A stretch of 64,000 nt of DNA from Homalodisca vitripennis (lineage: Eukaryota > Arthropoda > Insecta > Hemiptera > Cicadellidae), in assembly GCF_021130785.1 (NCBI RefSeq), contig NC_060207.1, forward strand, positions 6,275,001-6,339,000, written 5' to 3'. The notes under the pieces were generated by a model, which had not been told where the DNA came from, did not search any database, and saw only the letters and a program-made list of their open reading frames with translations. Positions 46,590 to 58,532 of this stretch are shown in pieces. The position numbers and the translations under genes were made by a program. Every line of letters begins with the position of its first letter. Positions within the stretch are counted from its first letter, which is position 1.

Positions 46590-46940
46590 AAAATACTTGG
46601 TATTCTTAATTGGGACCAGGAAAATCCAAAGCAAACCTACAGAAGTTAACGAGCCAGCGCGTGGGAGCTGAGAATTGTGTTTCTGCGCACAACTTTATTA
46701 AATTTCAGCCCGAATTGCCTATTCCCCGACCGTAAGTATGAAAAGTGACTCCATCGAGCTCTCTCAGCGCATAAAGTGGATCCCTCTCGGCAATATTGGC
46801 TGGTCTGTGTCAGTGTGTGCTGCACTTGCGGTTAGGGGTGAGAAGGATATCTATCGGAGAGGAGCGGTGGACATGCAAAATAGTCTGAGGAATCATCTAT
46901 TTTCTAGGTTGGTAATACAACCACTGTGATTTATTGCATT
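46590..46940 (+). promoter_or_regulatory. GC-richer block with back-to-back splice-like sites
   Basis: A compositional island. TTTATTAAATTTCAG is followed by a 23-base GC-richer stretch (CCCGAATTGCCTATTCCCCG plus ACC) and then GTAAGTATG at 46733, so acceptor and donor consensus flank a possible micro-exon. A 63-codon frame (46738-46929) follows but is unrecognised. Either a conserved non-coding block or a tiny exon; neither is shown. Confidence 0.2.
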
Positions 46941-47496
46941 GGGTATTATTCCAATTGATGTAATATATTTGAAACAGTGTCAATCAATGAGAGGTTGATA
47001 TCGGAAATTGGTAGGGAGTACCATAGATTGCCAACAAAGCCATACAATTGCATCAAATAAAAACATATTAATATCCACTGTACTAAAGATAAAGACTAGC
47101 TTCGATCTGACTACGATAACTATGACTTATTCATTCTCCCTTCACCAAGTAAATACAGACAAATATTGAAATTTTGAAGTAAGTGGGAGGTATTCATTGG
47201 AATTAATTCCACAAATTTGTATCGACTAAAATTAAAAATAAATAGAGTTTTTTCCTTGCCTTGTTCTTCATATAACTGTTAATATTCGATCGTATCTTTT
47301 TACCTTAAAGACAAAGTTATAAAAAAATTTACAATTTCTTAAGGATATCACATTTAAAAAGCGAATATCCATAGCTCGAGTGAATAAAAATATTTACACG
47401 GCGAAAAATGATCTAACCTTCTGGAGAATTATTCGATTTTATTTGTAGATTTAAATTTGTTAATGACATTTCATACACACACAAACTAGGATGAAT
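46941..47496. other. AT-rich spacer, nothing recognised
   Basis: No supported feature. Confidence 0.5.
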
Positions 47497-47770
47497 TTTA
47501 TGATAGTGCATGTCTATCCAAGAGATTTGGCTGAGCGTCATTGAAGCCTATTACTTAATAGGCTGACGAAATTAATTATATACAGGCTGTATGTGGCCTG
47601 TCTGTAGAACAGCTCCAGAATAAAATTAGCCATAGACTTGAATATTATTGGAATTTCAGCTAAGCTTGTTAGGCAACATGTGGTCTTGAAAGGAAAATAA
47701 AACGGGATCGGTTCTATTTAATTCTGCTCAGCGGTTTTCTCAAGCTTCAGTATAGCGTGGTTTGGTTACA
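47497..47770 (+). mobile_element. Interspersed repeat family C, copy
   Basis: TGATAGTGCATGTCTATCCA, GATTTGGCTGAGCGTCATTG, GGCCTGTCTGTAGAACAGCT and AATAAAATTAGCCATAGACTTG line up with the pieces at 20578-20780. The outer ends are uncertain. Confidence 0.45.
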
Positions 47771-49470
47771 TTGGCTATCATATATTCCTTTTCATATCAC
47801 GTAGCTGTGATGGACATTTTTGTTTCAAGATATTGCGATGTAGATTGGGGGATGGAGAAAGATTTTCTAAAACACAAACACTCCATAGGACTGTAACCAT
47901 CACAGAACACAATCAACAATTCCATTTGTACTTGTTTGTGCCCATCAGAGCCCAGTCGGGTAGACATGCATAGAGCGCACTGTGGAGCCGAGGACTAACC
48001 CCTAAAGGGAATCCATAATACGTGGTGGTTTTTGTTTACATCCGTGTGATGGCATTGTTCCGGGAGAACACTGTAATGTATCTGGGATGGGAAACGAATT
48101 AAATGTTTTATCCCTGTTATTAGTGACAGTAGATTGAGGTGAAGCAATCGGTTTTAGATAAGGTTAAGGTTCTTGTAATTAAACATTACTTTTGGTGATA
48201 GCTCTTTTAGAAAGAATCTTTTCCCAGAACCGTATAAAATTACTTTTTTGATTGTTCTAAAAAGAATTGTAATCAGAGCGGTTACTAGAGATACGCTATC
48301 TTGTAAAGACGTACACAGATAAACGATAAGGACAAGGATTTGATTGTTCTGTTGTATGCTCATCGAATATGACTCAACAGAGACTTTTCTATATGCAAGT
48401 GACTTAAAACTTGTCATTCTATTACGTCAAAATCTAAATACATATAATAAAAACTGATACGTCTGTCCTCTTCGAATTTTCCTAACTTTAATTCCTCACA
48501 ATGGAATGTTTTGTTCTCCTATTATCAGATAAGGTATGAAGAATGTACGTAACTGAGAAAGGATAAACAATATAATGAACTGATAAAGAATCCCTTTCTC
48601 CTCCTCAACATTTCAAAAATCAAGAATATATCCAAAGGGTATGATAAGATACAATTGAAAATCATAAAAGTCACGTTAACAAAATTACAAGAACTTACAA
48701 CAATATTTCAATTCAAATATTTCAATTACAACAATATTCATTTTTGTAGTTGAAATAAAAATTGTTAAAAATAATGTATCCATTTTATATAAATATTAAA
48801 TTGATACCAACTACATAATTCTTGTACGGATATACCGGATATATATCAGCCCAGTTACAGTTATAATATTTGCTTCAATTACGGTAAATTATTATTTGGA
48901 AACAATATATATTCTATACACATTAAGCACAAATATATTTCATTTAATTTTCCATTATATAGAAAAGTATGGACAAGTTTTAATTAATGATATGTGTTTC
49001 TCTGATGGAATATGCTTTTCCTTGAGAAAAATAACAGGTACTGTGCCTGTTACAATAAATAATAGTGTACATAATTTCTAAATATTAAAAAATAAAATAT
49101 ATTTATCGACCGGCATGAATTGTTTTTAAATTTAGAAATGTAATTTGCTTTTATTTAAGTAAAAATGAAATTTTAAATATTCTGTCCATTTATCACATGT
49201 AAGGTAATTTACAGGTTATTTAGGAAAATTATGTTTGAAGAATGCAATAGTAGCTCCCAGCACTAATGTTATTAGTTTCACGGCATTTTGCTGTGTTCTA
49301 TTACCAGTATATGTAAATAATAATCTATCAAGCTATAAAACTGATATAAGATTACATTATAAGCTGTCTATTTCTTTACATCCTATTGCAAAGTTTTTTC
49401 TTAATCAATCTCCAGATAACTACGATTGTACTCAGATATAAACTTATCACGAAACCCCTAAAAATACTGA
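47771..49470. other. Spacer, nothing firmly recognised
   Basis: 47920-48080 is somewhat GC-richer but has no copy elsewhere in the window. Short frames at 48154-48417, 48896-49081 and 49235-49441 lack domains. Confidence 0.45.
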
Positions 49471-49479
49471 GTACTTCGG

Positions 49480-50240
49480 CTTCAAATTAGGAAGTTGGGT
49501 GCCCTGGAGCCACAAGTGCTCGCCAGGAAGCAGTTGTGAAACTCGAGCAATCTACGTTTAAACTACGCGGGAATCTACACACATTTTCATTTCATTAGAT
49601 TTCGTTACATTAGCGTATTTTATTACTACGAAATTATTAAGCGTTAATTAAAGCGTATTTTATGAAAATTAATTATTAAATTATACATCATTAGCCTTGG
49701 AGTTTTACGTCATTAGCTTGAGTAAATTTACTGGAACTACTACATGTAATACTATGAAATGCTACTTCACATACGATTGTGCTAATTGGGCTTGGAGCTT
49801 CATTACACCGGTCTTGAGAATATTAATATAGCCACTACGATGTTATCGCTTACTTAATAAAATCCACTGAAATATCACATTGACATTAAAGCTGCCTTAT
49901 AGTTCATTCTTACAGACGGTTTTGTACTCCATCTTGAATTTAATACCTTTTCTAAGTCGGCCTTGTGTCACAAATCCTCGGACTTTATATCTAAGTAAAG
50001 GGTTAGAAATGTTTTGTGGGCGCATTAATTTGTCCTAAAAAGAAAAGTAATACTTTTCATTACTAGTTTCGAAAGTGATTAATTGCAGTGTGAGGTTGCA
50101 TTTACGCGCGAGGCGAAGCGGAACGTGCAGAATAACGTCGAGCCCCGCAATAGAACTCTGGACACGAGTTCTGAACTGTGCTTTTTAACACAGGGAATCT
50201 TCCGCGAGGAAACGTAACACTATTTTATAATTCGTCACAC
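49480..50240. promoter_or_regulatory. Candidate conserved non-coding region
   Basis: Two GC-richer islands (49480-49570 and 50080-50220) bracket a stretch very dense in homeodomain-type cores: TTCATTAGATT, ACATTAGCG, AAATTATTAAGCGTTAATTAAAG, AAAATTAATTATTAAATTA, CATTAGCC, TCATTAGC. The density of TAAT/ATTA can arise in AT-rich DNA by chance, so this is weak. Confidence 0.2.
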
Positions 50241-50529
50241 TGAAGTGCTTACAAATTAAAAAATTACCGACATTTTTATAGGGAAAATATGTTTATATCC
50301 GGAAAGTAGTATTTTGGAGAGGAAAAATCAGCTGACTTAGCTACGAGAGAAACGATGACTTTCGCAAATCTGTATTGGAAAGTAGCCCATTACCATACAG
50401 AGTGATGAACAGAAATTTTTTTATTTCCTTGCCTCCTTACTGAGTGACAGGATATAAGGTCGCTCAGCTAAAACCCCAGGATAGGAATGGCCACCATTTA
50501 ACTAATTCTTGTTTATTATAATTTAAATG

Positions 50530-50810
50530 TTTTACTAAATCACACTTTAACGATTTCTGTAGTTGCACTCAGTATGTTTACAAATTTATTTATTAATTTG
50601 ATTTCTCACTTCCATTATGTTTACTAGTAATAAAAACGTAAACATGCTCGCTAATTAAGGGACACACATCACAATCGACCTATATGTTGCCTATTTAGAA
50701 ATTCAGTTTCATGCTTCTTACGTCAGTTACTTTTCCAGATATCGTGTGGGCAGACATTAGACAGGAATGACATTTGTCCAGCCGTCGAGTGATCTCATCG
50801 TTTGCTTAAA
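50530..50810 (+). mobile_element. Interspersed repeat family B with its 5' flank, diverged copy
   Basis: GTTGCACTCAGTATGTTTAC AAATTTATTTATT is followed by a diverged core (CACACATCACAATCGACC, CCTATTTAGAAATTCAG, CATGCTTC, ATATCGTGTGGGCAGACATT, GACAGGAATGACATTTGTCC). Confidence 0.5.
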
Positions 50811-51299
50811 AACATATTTATATGATTTATAAATAGTTACTAAAATATACTTTTTAAATACTGTTCTATAAGTACGTATGTTTTAGCTCTTGGTAAGTGG
50901 TAAACATATAACTTTTGACACATTACATAAATAGTCTTTCGATATTAATAAAATCAATACCGATTCTGTTGACCAGTTCGTTTCTGAACCTAGTTAGTGG
51001 AGATCACTGCAGGAAGGTTTAGGACATGTGCCAAATGCTTTTCACTCGTTTATTTCTGAATTATACATATGTTTTATTCTTTGTTTGAAGTTTATTGTTG
51101 ACGACGGAAGAATTGTGAAGGAAACAGGATATTTCTGGACATTTTATTCTGTAGATTTTAAAATAAAATAAGACCTATTTTCAGGTTATTTTAAAGTACG
51201 AACTGTACAGATTATGACTCAATTTAATTGATAACCCAATTGAATTATGAAACAAATATAGAATTTCCTTACTAAAGTAAACAATAAACGGTGCTGAAT
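50811..51299. other. AT-rich spacer, nothing recognised
   Basis: No supported feature. Confidence 0.5.
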
Positions 51300-51650
51300 T
51301 TTTAAGCTCTTTTTAGCTTTATCGCGATCGAAACGTCCACCAATGTTGTTTCCTAATTAAAACCACTTAATGAGCATTCTTTAAAGCTAATACATGAAAC
51401 TAATGCGACTAATGGACGAGGTTTAATTTAGTTAATAACCCCGGGAAGTGTTGAGTAAAGTTCTGGGTGTAGCTGTTGTGATAATGTATTGTATTAGCCC
51501 GTGATCAAGTTAGCGGCGCAATTATATATTGATAACATTGGTGAGTTCAGCTGTAACGGAGATGGTTCCCCGGCTGTTGCGGAGTTTGGCAGACGCAATT
51601 CCGGAGGGTTCTGTACCTACAAACTTCGGAGAATACCGGGTAGCTTACGT
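51300..51650. promoter_or_regulatory. Candidate conserved non-coding block
   Basis: A GC-richer, CpG-containing block with TTCCTAATTAAAACC, CTTAATGAGC, ACTAATGCGACTAATGG, TTAGTTAATAACCCCGGGAAG, CGTGATCAAGTTAGCGGCGC and AATTCCGGAGGG. It has no frame of note. The call rests on composition and motif content only. Confidence 0.25.
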
Positions 51651-53276
51651 TCATTCAATAGATCAAACTTATAATAATCGAATCAAGTAACATTGAGCCA
51701 AGTTGTGCTCAAAATATAAATTAACTTTATTTCAATTTAAAATATGCTTTTTGGATTCTTTCACTGCTGGTTAAGTAAATGGAGGATGTTTAGTAGAAAT
51801 AAGCTTTGTAATATAGGTATATAAAATTACCAAATTTTCACTGATGGAGGTTACAACAGAAATTTAATCCAAATTATTTTTAGCTTAGTAACTTTAATGG
51901 TAAATGAACAAAATTTGATCTGTTTATTTTTGAACACAATAATATTTCAATAACTTAAAAGCATTTTATCTATCAAAACGCTCAAAAGGATGAAATGTTA
52001 GCTTACGTCAAGGTATCTTTAAAAAATTAAATTCATACTCTAAAATAGCAATTTTAGAGAATACGATTCGTTTTTGAAAATGACGAAGAAAAGACGTACA
52101 GGGTAATTCCACGTAAAAGCAGTATGAACTATGTATGGCACGTGAGCGCTATGCGTGTGTGCTTGATTTATAAGTTTGTTTTTTAACTAAATTTTAATTA
52201 TAGCATTAATACTCCTTTTAAAGTTTTAGAATGAAATAATTAGGACCATTGCCAAAGTTTTTAAAATTTAATATGCACTTTGTATGAACAAATGTTTGAT
52301 ACTATAAAACAGAAATAAATCGTTCACTGATAGTAGTCTTATACTATCAGGTAACATTAATTTATTGGTTGAGTTTACACAATTTAAGGAGATTATTGTC
52401 ATAAATTTAATGTTGAAACTTCAATGCTGTTATTATATATGTAGTTATGTTACATGCAAAATATTTCCAATATTTTTGTTACAATTTAAACACAAAAGTT
52501 TATTGAATTACTGTACCAAAGAAATCTTTAATAATTACTTGATGTACTATTAGTAATAAAATAAAACTAATAAATAAAGTTGTGAAACTGAAACTACAGG
52601 TAATTTAAAAGACAATATCGGGAACCAAGCGCAATCTCTGAATATATCTGTGCAAGATCAAAGATTTAACTGATCACTAATGGATGTAAAGTTTTTTAAG
52701 AAACATACAAATGACGTTGTGTAAATATTGTGTTATGATTCCAAGGGATACATTACGTAGGTTTTTTGGACGATCAATTATATTAATTGAATATAGAAAG
52801 AACGTTTTGAAAGCACATATATGCCCTTTTAAGTAGTAAATGAGTTAAAAAAGGTTTGAATTTATAAATAACTAAGTTGCGCTCTTGTATTATCAGTGAA
52901 AGTACTGTAAATTATAATATTCAGATGAAATATTAATACATCTTTTTGCATATATGTGAGTTTATTTGTGGTAGCTCAACGATCACTGATATTCAGAACA
53001 AAGTTATTATATGTTTCGTTAGGCCTGACCATGCCAAATTTTGTTTTACACAAGAAGTGGGTATTTTGTCAAGCGAGGCTTATTCGTTTTTCTATTGCCT
53101 TATAAAAATAAACACCTAGCATTTATTCAAAATATGAAGATTCTTTTCTTCAATTACAGTTGTATTCCGCTCAGGTGTTTGGCGTTTTTACATGAGAATC
53201 ATTATAGTCTTTCACGTAAATAATCTTATTTTAGCCTTCCTTTTATTGTCTGTTTATTATCAATAACATATAAATG
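51651..53276. other. AT-rich spacer, nothing recognised
   Basis: Short frames at 52365-52553 and 53041-53223 lack any domain. Confidence 0.5.
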
Positions 53277-53588
53277 TTTGTGTCTCGTTACGTCTCATGA
53301 TGTATATCATGTGTTACTTCACACTTCCTTTGTGTCTCGTTACGTCTCATGATGTATATCATATGTTACTTCACACTTCCTTTGTGTCTCGTTACGTCTC
53401 ATGATGTATATCATATGTTACTTCACACTTCCTTTGTGTCTCGTTACGTCTCATCATGTATATCATATGTTACTTCACACTTCCTTTGTGTCTCGTTACG
53501 TCTCATCATGTATATCATATGTTACTTCACACTTCCTTTGTGTCTCGTTACGTCTCATGATGTATATCATGTGTTACTTCACACTTCC
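53277..53588. repeat. Tandem array, 52-bp unit, 6 copies
   Basis: Each unit reads TTTGTGTCTCGTTACGTCTC then ATGATGTATATCAT (a near palindrome), (G/A)TGTTACTTCACACTTCC. Two variant positions give ATGATG/ATCATG and CATGTG/CATATG forms. First and last units share CATGTG; the middle four share CATATG. Overlapping 80-94 codon frames are repeat by-products. Confidence 0.95.
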
Positions 53589-55259
53589 TATCGTATTGGA
53601 CATGTTAAAAGTGTCAAGAATTGGAACAGTTAACACATCTTAACGAGTATTATCATATTAACCATGTTTACCTAGTAGTAGAGAATTTCAACTGGTAGAC
53701 GCGACGGTTACATTTAATTCCTTGTCTCAAGGCAATCATATCCAATTTTATATATTGTGTCTTATGTATGTATATATCAAATACCATTGCTTATATTTGG
53801 GTTTATTCTGGGCGGCCAAAATGGTTTTTTTGTTTATTAGAATATGAATTTGAGGAAACTTCTCACTGCACTTATACCTGTAAGATCTTATATATGTCTT
53901 TCACAGTGACAGAGTAAACAGCCATCCTCCATAGTGACTTATCGATTAATTTGTGTCTTCAAACCAATATCCTGACATTTGCAGTTAGTTATTTGTCAGT
54001 CCTGAAAACCCATTAGGGTGCTCAGGTGTAAAGGACAGAATCGGTTTTTGCTTCCCTCAGAGTAGACCCAGGACTAGGACAGGGATAATCAAGCTATAAA
54101 GAAGTCCCATACGGAATGCCCGAGCGTTACAGATTATATCCTCTTTCGGGGTGTTCTGATTTATACAGCATTATAGAAAACGCTTAGAGGCTTGAATCTA
54201 ATACATTTTTGTTAAAGAAGCGCGTTAGGTTACCTGAATTATCATCAGCCTCTGTTGGCAATTTTTCGGAATAAAGGCACTAGCAACCTCGCAGGTTGAA
54301 CCATTTTGTTTTCTTAACCCTTCATGGGTTTGGTGTTTTTGTAGGTATTAGGTTCATGCGCAGTTGGTATAATTAGTCACCTACATAAATTTGAGACAGC
54401 ATGATATTTTACAACCTATATAGGGCATAGGCTAATATAAAACATAATTTTCAGACGTAATTCAATATTGCCAATGGGCGTATATATACTTAATACTTTA
54501 GTTGTCCACAATCCAATAGTTTCAACCGAATTATAAGAGTGAAATATTGAAATCATTAAATATCATAATTAATTAATGTATTTAATTGATTGATATCGCT
54601 ATGAGGTTTTTGTTTGGGGGATACTTCTAGAAGTTCCTGCACATCTCAACATTTGCTATTTATCTAAGAAATAACTTAAAATACATACATTTTATGTAAA
54701 ATTGAATACAAAGAGTTACATATGCATTAATCGAGACATACCTTATACAGTTATGATCAGTCTGTAAACTCTTTAGTTAGTAAACTGTTAAGCTTCCATC
54801 TGTTTATGGAGGATTTAAGAATTCTTAGGCGACCTAAAAATTATACCTAAAACAATACGTACATTTACATTAACTTCAACGTTGCCTATTAGTAAAAACA
54901 GAAGCTATCTAGTTGAGGGAGGTCACAAGCTCGATTCCCGAGTATCACAATAAAAACTATTTTTCAAAATAGGTTTGGAACATTTTGTATAAACAAAAAT
55001 TTGTATGATAATTTAACATGTTATGTTCTTAGAAATAATTCAAAACTATGCAACCACCCTAAATACTTTCTGACTTATATTTGAAATACTATTGTTAAAT
55101 AATAATTCCAGTTTTTAGTTTAGCAAAAATTGCATGAAATTGAAAAATAATTTCAAATACGTGAAACGGTAACATTGTTTCATAACTCTTAATTAAGGTA
55201 AAAGTTTTAACATATTATTTCCAAAAAAGTAAGCACTTATTGTATTTCTAATACACTCG
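53589..55259. other. Spacer, nothing firmly recognised
   Basis: 53990-54190 is GC-richer and may be an unnamed repeat; no second copy was found in the window. Confidence 0.45.
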
Positions 55260-55460
55260 TAACATTGTGAATATGGCATCGGCGGAGAATAACCAGCAAA
55301 TTGTTGTAAAGTGACAGAATGAACCCGCTTTTTGAAGCGAGACCTCTACAGTTAAGATAATGATCCATGAATAGAGCGGAGGGATCCTAACAAGCGGTCA
55401 AGTGCAGATCGTATCTCCGCCTGTCTTTCTAAAGCCTCAGGCTCACTGTTAAGCGGTTTT
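55260..55460. promoter_or_regulatory. Candidate conserved non-coding block
   Basis: A GC-richer stretch (CATCGGCGGAGAATAACC, GAACCCGCTTTTTGAAGCGA, AGAGCGGAGGGATCC, AACAAGCGGTCAAGTG) in AT-rich DNA with no frame. CGCTTTTTGAAGCG is a short hairpin near 55328-55341. Confidence 0.2.
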
Positions 55461-55567
55461 AGCTTATTAATATTTTCTTCAATTTGAATTGCGATTAAAA
55501 AGCATTATTATTGTTAGTTGAGATACACAGAACATTTCATCCGCATTATTTTATATTATAATAGGTA

Positions 55568-55569
<2 letters not shown>

Positions 55570-55644
<75 letters not shown>
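55570..55644. repeat. (TA)n microsatellite, about 75 bases
   Basis: The longest TA tract in the window. Confidence 0.97.
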
Positions 55645-55648
<4 letters not shown>

Positions 55649-55874
55649 TTGGAAATGTTAAACTTGTGTAATTTTGCCAATTTTAAGAGTTAATGCTGAT
55701 AGTGAATTACATAAAATTACACACATAAGCAGTTAAAGTTCATTATGCGAGCTAACAATGCAAGGCTTGAAACAATGGTAGTTCAAATTAATTTTCTTAC
55801 GAATACTCGTATACGTTATTTAGCTGTTTGCGTATAAAATTTTCAAATTAATCTTGAAAACTATAAGTACATTT

Positions 55875-56411
55875 TCGATTTGCCATCATCGTTCAGTGAA
55901 ACAAGAAATCAGTAACACACGTTTCGAGATCTTGAATCTGATTTCTTCTTCAGGTAAATAACGAACCTAACAAGTAACTACCAACTTATATTTAAAATAA
56001 ACAAATATTACCAAAGCGTTGTGACACGCATCAGTAATCACAATTACCATTTTGTGTCAACTTCAATTACTCTAAAACATACACTTAATAACAAACTAAA
56101 CACAACACTAATTATTAGAACTGAACTACAGAATACAGGTCACAATAGGTCCTAGTTTTGTATTAAGTGCATGTTTTAGAGTTAGTTAAGTTGACACACA
56201 AAATGGTGGTTGTGATTCCTGACTTAGGCGTGCCACAACGTTTTGGTATGATTTGTTTATTTTAACCTAGTTTGTAATTATGTGTTAGGTTAGTTATTTA
56301 CCTGAATAAGAGATCAGATTGCAGATCTCGAAACGTAGTGTTACTGATCTTTTGTTTCACTGCACGATGGCAAATGTTTGGAAAAATCCTGCTTCCTTCA
56401 CAATCGATTTG
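55875..56411. mobile_element. Foldback element: head-to-head inverted pair of repeat family 1
   Basis: Left arm 55879-56148 is the reverse complement of right arm 56155-56403 with mismatches and small indels, so the whole folds on itself around about 56150. Each arm contains the hairpin with intact flanks (right arm 56301-56335: CCTGAATA, GAGATC, loop, GATCTC, GAAACG; left arm mirrored at 55919-55953). TCGATTTG occurs at 55875-55882 and 56404-56411, a possible 8-bp target-site duplication. No coding frame is left. An inverted arrangement of two terminal repeats fits Penelope-like elements; that reading is inference. Confidence 0.65.
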
Positions 56412-57039
56412 ATATTTGAAGACGTTAGCCACACGTTAAATACACATTTCCTATAGTTGAACTGGAGCTTTTTAACGAATTATTCAATAACACCTATCAG
56501 GAGTGAAAGTATAGAAGGAGAGAAATCGTGGTGGAGTGTTGTTAATTATGTTAGTTTACTCGGTCTAATTATTTACAGTTTAAACCATTCAAAACAGGAA
56601 AGGCACTTTAGGATTGGGTTAAAACATCCTATAGATTATACCCGTGATTGACAATGGGAAAACACTGAATAAACAAATTGATTGATGTAAAAGAGTAAAT
56701 TGTGAAGGTTAATCATATTATTAGGTTCAGTTACCATCAACACATCTAATAAAATTATTATGTGGGTTTGATTTGAGGAAAGACCACGAGTATTTGGCTA
56801 TGGACGCGCCAACTTACGATAGGAGATACTTGACTAGGATGGCTCATCGATAATGGAATTATAAGTAAATTAATCCCATGAAAGGTAATTGATATTTTGT
56901 GGATGTGTTGAATTACTACTCGAAACTAAAGTGTAGCAGGTCAAGTTAGTTAGAACATGCTGTTATGAGAAATTCAGGATAGCAAATCAGAAATAAATAG
57001 AAACTTAAGATATTTTTTTAAAATTTGACTTTGACTGTC
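56412..57039. other. AT-rich spacer, nothing recognised
   Basis: The frame at 56457-56651 shows no domain. Confidence 0.5.
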
Positions 57040-57425
57040 ATTGAATGCGACGATTGTAATGAGAAAACTTGGCCAGTGTTTCAATGCTTGAATTAAAGAG
57101 GTAATTATGGAACCGCTATGAACCAACCCCAAATTGGTAATGAGGGTGAAACAATTTTTCTCAAAGTAGGAGTAACCATAAATGAATTGATAAGATGACT
57201 TAGTTCCCCGTGAAATACGCTAGGGTGAGTTCTTCCCGTGAAATTGTAAACGTGACTTAAATTGCTGTTTTTGGTGATTTTTTACGTGATTATCTTAGGC
57301 CACCGTCTGTGTAGGGACAGAGTACGATGGGCGGACACGGTTTGTATATCGATAATAATACAAGATTGCTTTAATGCAACTATCGATGTAATCGGGTATC
57401 GGTAACTGTATAAACCGTGAAACTC
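57040..57425. promoter_or_regulatory. Candidate conserved non-coding block
   Basis: Less AT-rich, with GAGGTAATTATGG, CCAAATTGGTAATGAGG, TTACGTGATTATCTTAGG and a set of ATCGAT motifs (TATATCGATAATAATAC, CAACTATCGATGTAATCG, GGGTATCGGTAAC). Repeated TATCGAT resembles DREF/BEAF-type sites. No frame of note. Confidence 0.22.
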
Positions 57426-57687
57426 TTTTTCACAAATCTAACATGGTATTTCATTTTAAAATAACTTCATCTAAATAAACATTACAGTGAACTTTCAAAG
57501 TAATTGTTTGTTTTACTGTATGGGTTCTTTATTTAGAAAGAAAAGAGATATTTGACTATTATTGTTAACCTATTTATACGGATTTGGTTTGTTTAAATCT
57601 TTTATTAATATTAAATATTATGAGACTATTTCATTATTTATACAATTTAGTTAACTTCAACCGTACGATATTGTTTATTTTAGATAC

Positions 57688-57689
<2 letters not shown>

Positions 57690-57734
<45 letters not shown>
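57690..57734. repeat. (TA)n microsatellite
   Basis: About 22 TA dinucleotides. Confidence 0.97.
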
Positions 57735-57737
<3 letters not shown>

Positions 57738-58325
57738 AGTGCAATTATTTGATATATTGAGTATCGATGACTATGCTATATAAAAACCGGGTCTGCTTAT
57801 TATACTCAGCCTCATTTTTGGACTGTGTCGGATAAAAGATCACTTTCTAAATATTGCTCTATCCAGAGTACTGCATTTATAATAAAACTATATGCACTTC
57901 TGGTCGAATAACCAATAACATACTATATCGTAATAAATAAAAGTATTAACTTGTAAGCAGTTATAGAATTATTAAGTAGCCTACTTTGGTTGTATTTTTT
58001 ATTTTTGAACTAATTAAGTAATGATGTTGTAGGTTTAACTCATGTCTCTGCGTTTAACGTTTTGTTATATTTTAGTTGTATATTTTTCTGCAATAACACA
58101 TGAGAAAGAACGTGATCAAATAGAGTATAAAGATATTGTGGCAAATTTTTAGTTACGTAGAAGCATTGATCGAAGCTATCAATGGACTGTAACGAAAGCC
58201 TTACCGACCAATCCACCATACATTACATGTTCAGATATAATATGCTTGTACTTAGTTTATTTACAAATTCATTTATTCTATGATTTTCTTCTTGCCTTCA
58301 TAGTTCACCATAAGAGCAGTCTAAA

Positions 58326-58532
58326 ATGTTCACAAATGCTCATCCAAACCTCAAGGAGTGACATGCACCATCAAACTCGTTGCTGCCCATATAGAAACTG
58401 TCTTCATGCAAGTCTATAGGGTTGATCGTTCCTGAGGCATCATGCTGGCAGACAGACAAGCCCACAGAAAACAGGCGTGCAGATGAACTTTCCAGTCCCT
58501 CGAGTGGTGGACTTTACTAACGCTCAACCAAC
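58326..58532 (+). mobile_element. Interspersed repeat family B, copy
   Basis: ACAAATGCTCATCCAAACC, GGAGTGACATGCACCATCAA, CCATATAGAAACTGTCTTCATG, CAGACAGACAAGCCCACAG and CAGTCCCTCGAGTGG, ending TTTACTAACGCTCAACCAA. The TGCTTGTACTTAGTTTATTT flank precedes it at about 58240. Confidence 0.7.

Noticed and set aside
52100..52125. Second mariner-type terminus (TACAGGGTAATTCC)
   Set aside because: No matching inverted end was found within 2 kb and the similarity stops after eight bases.
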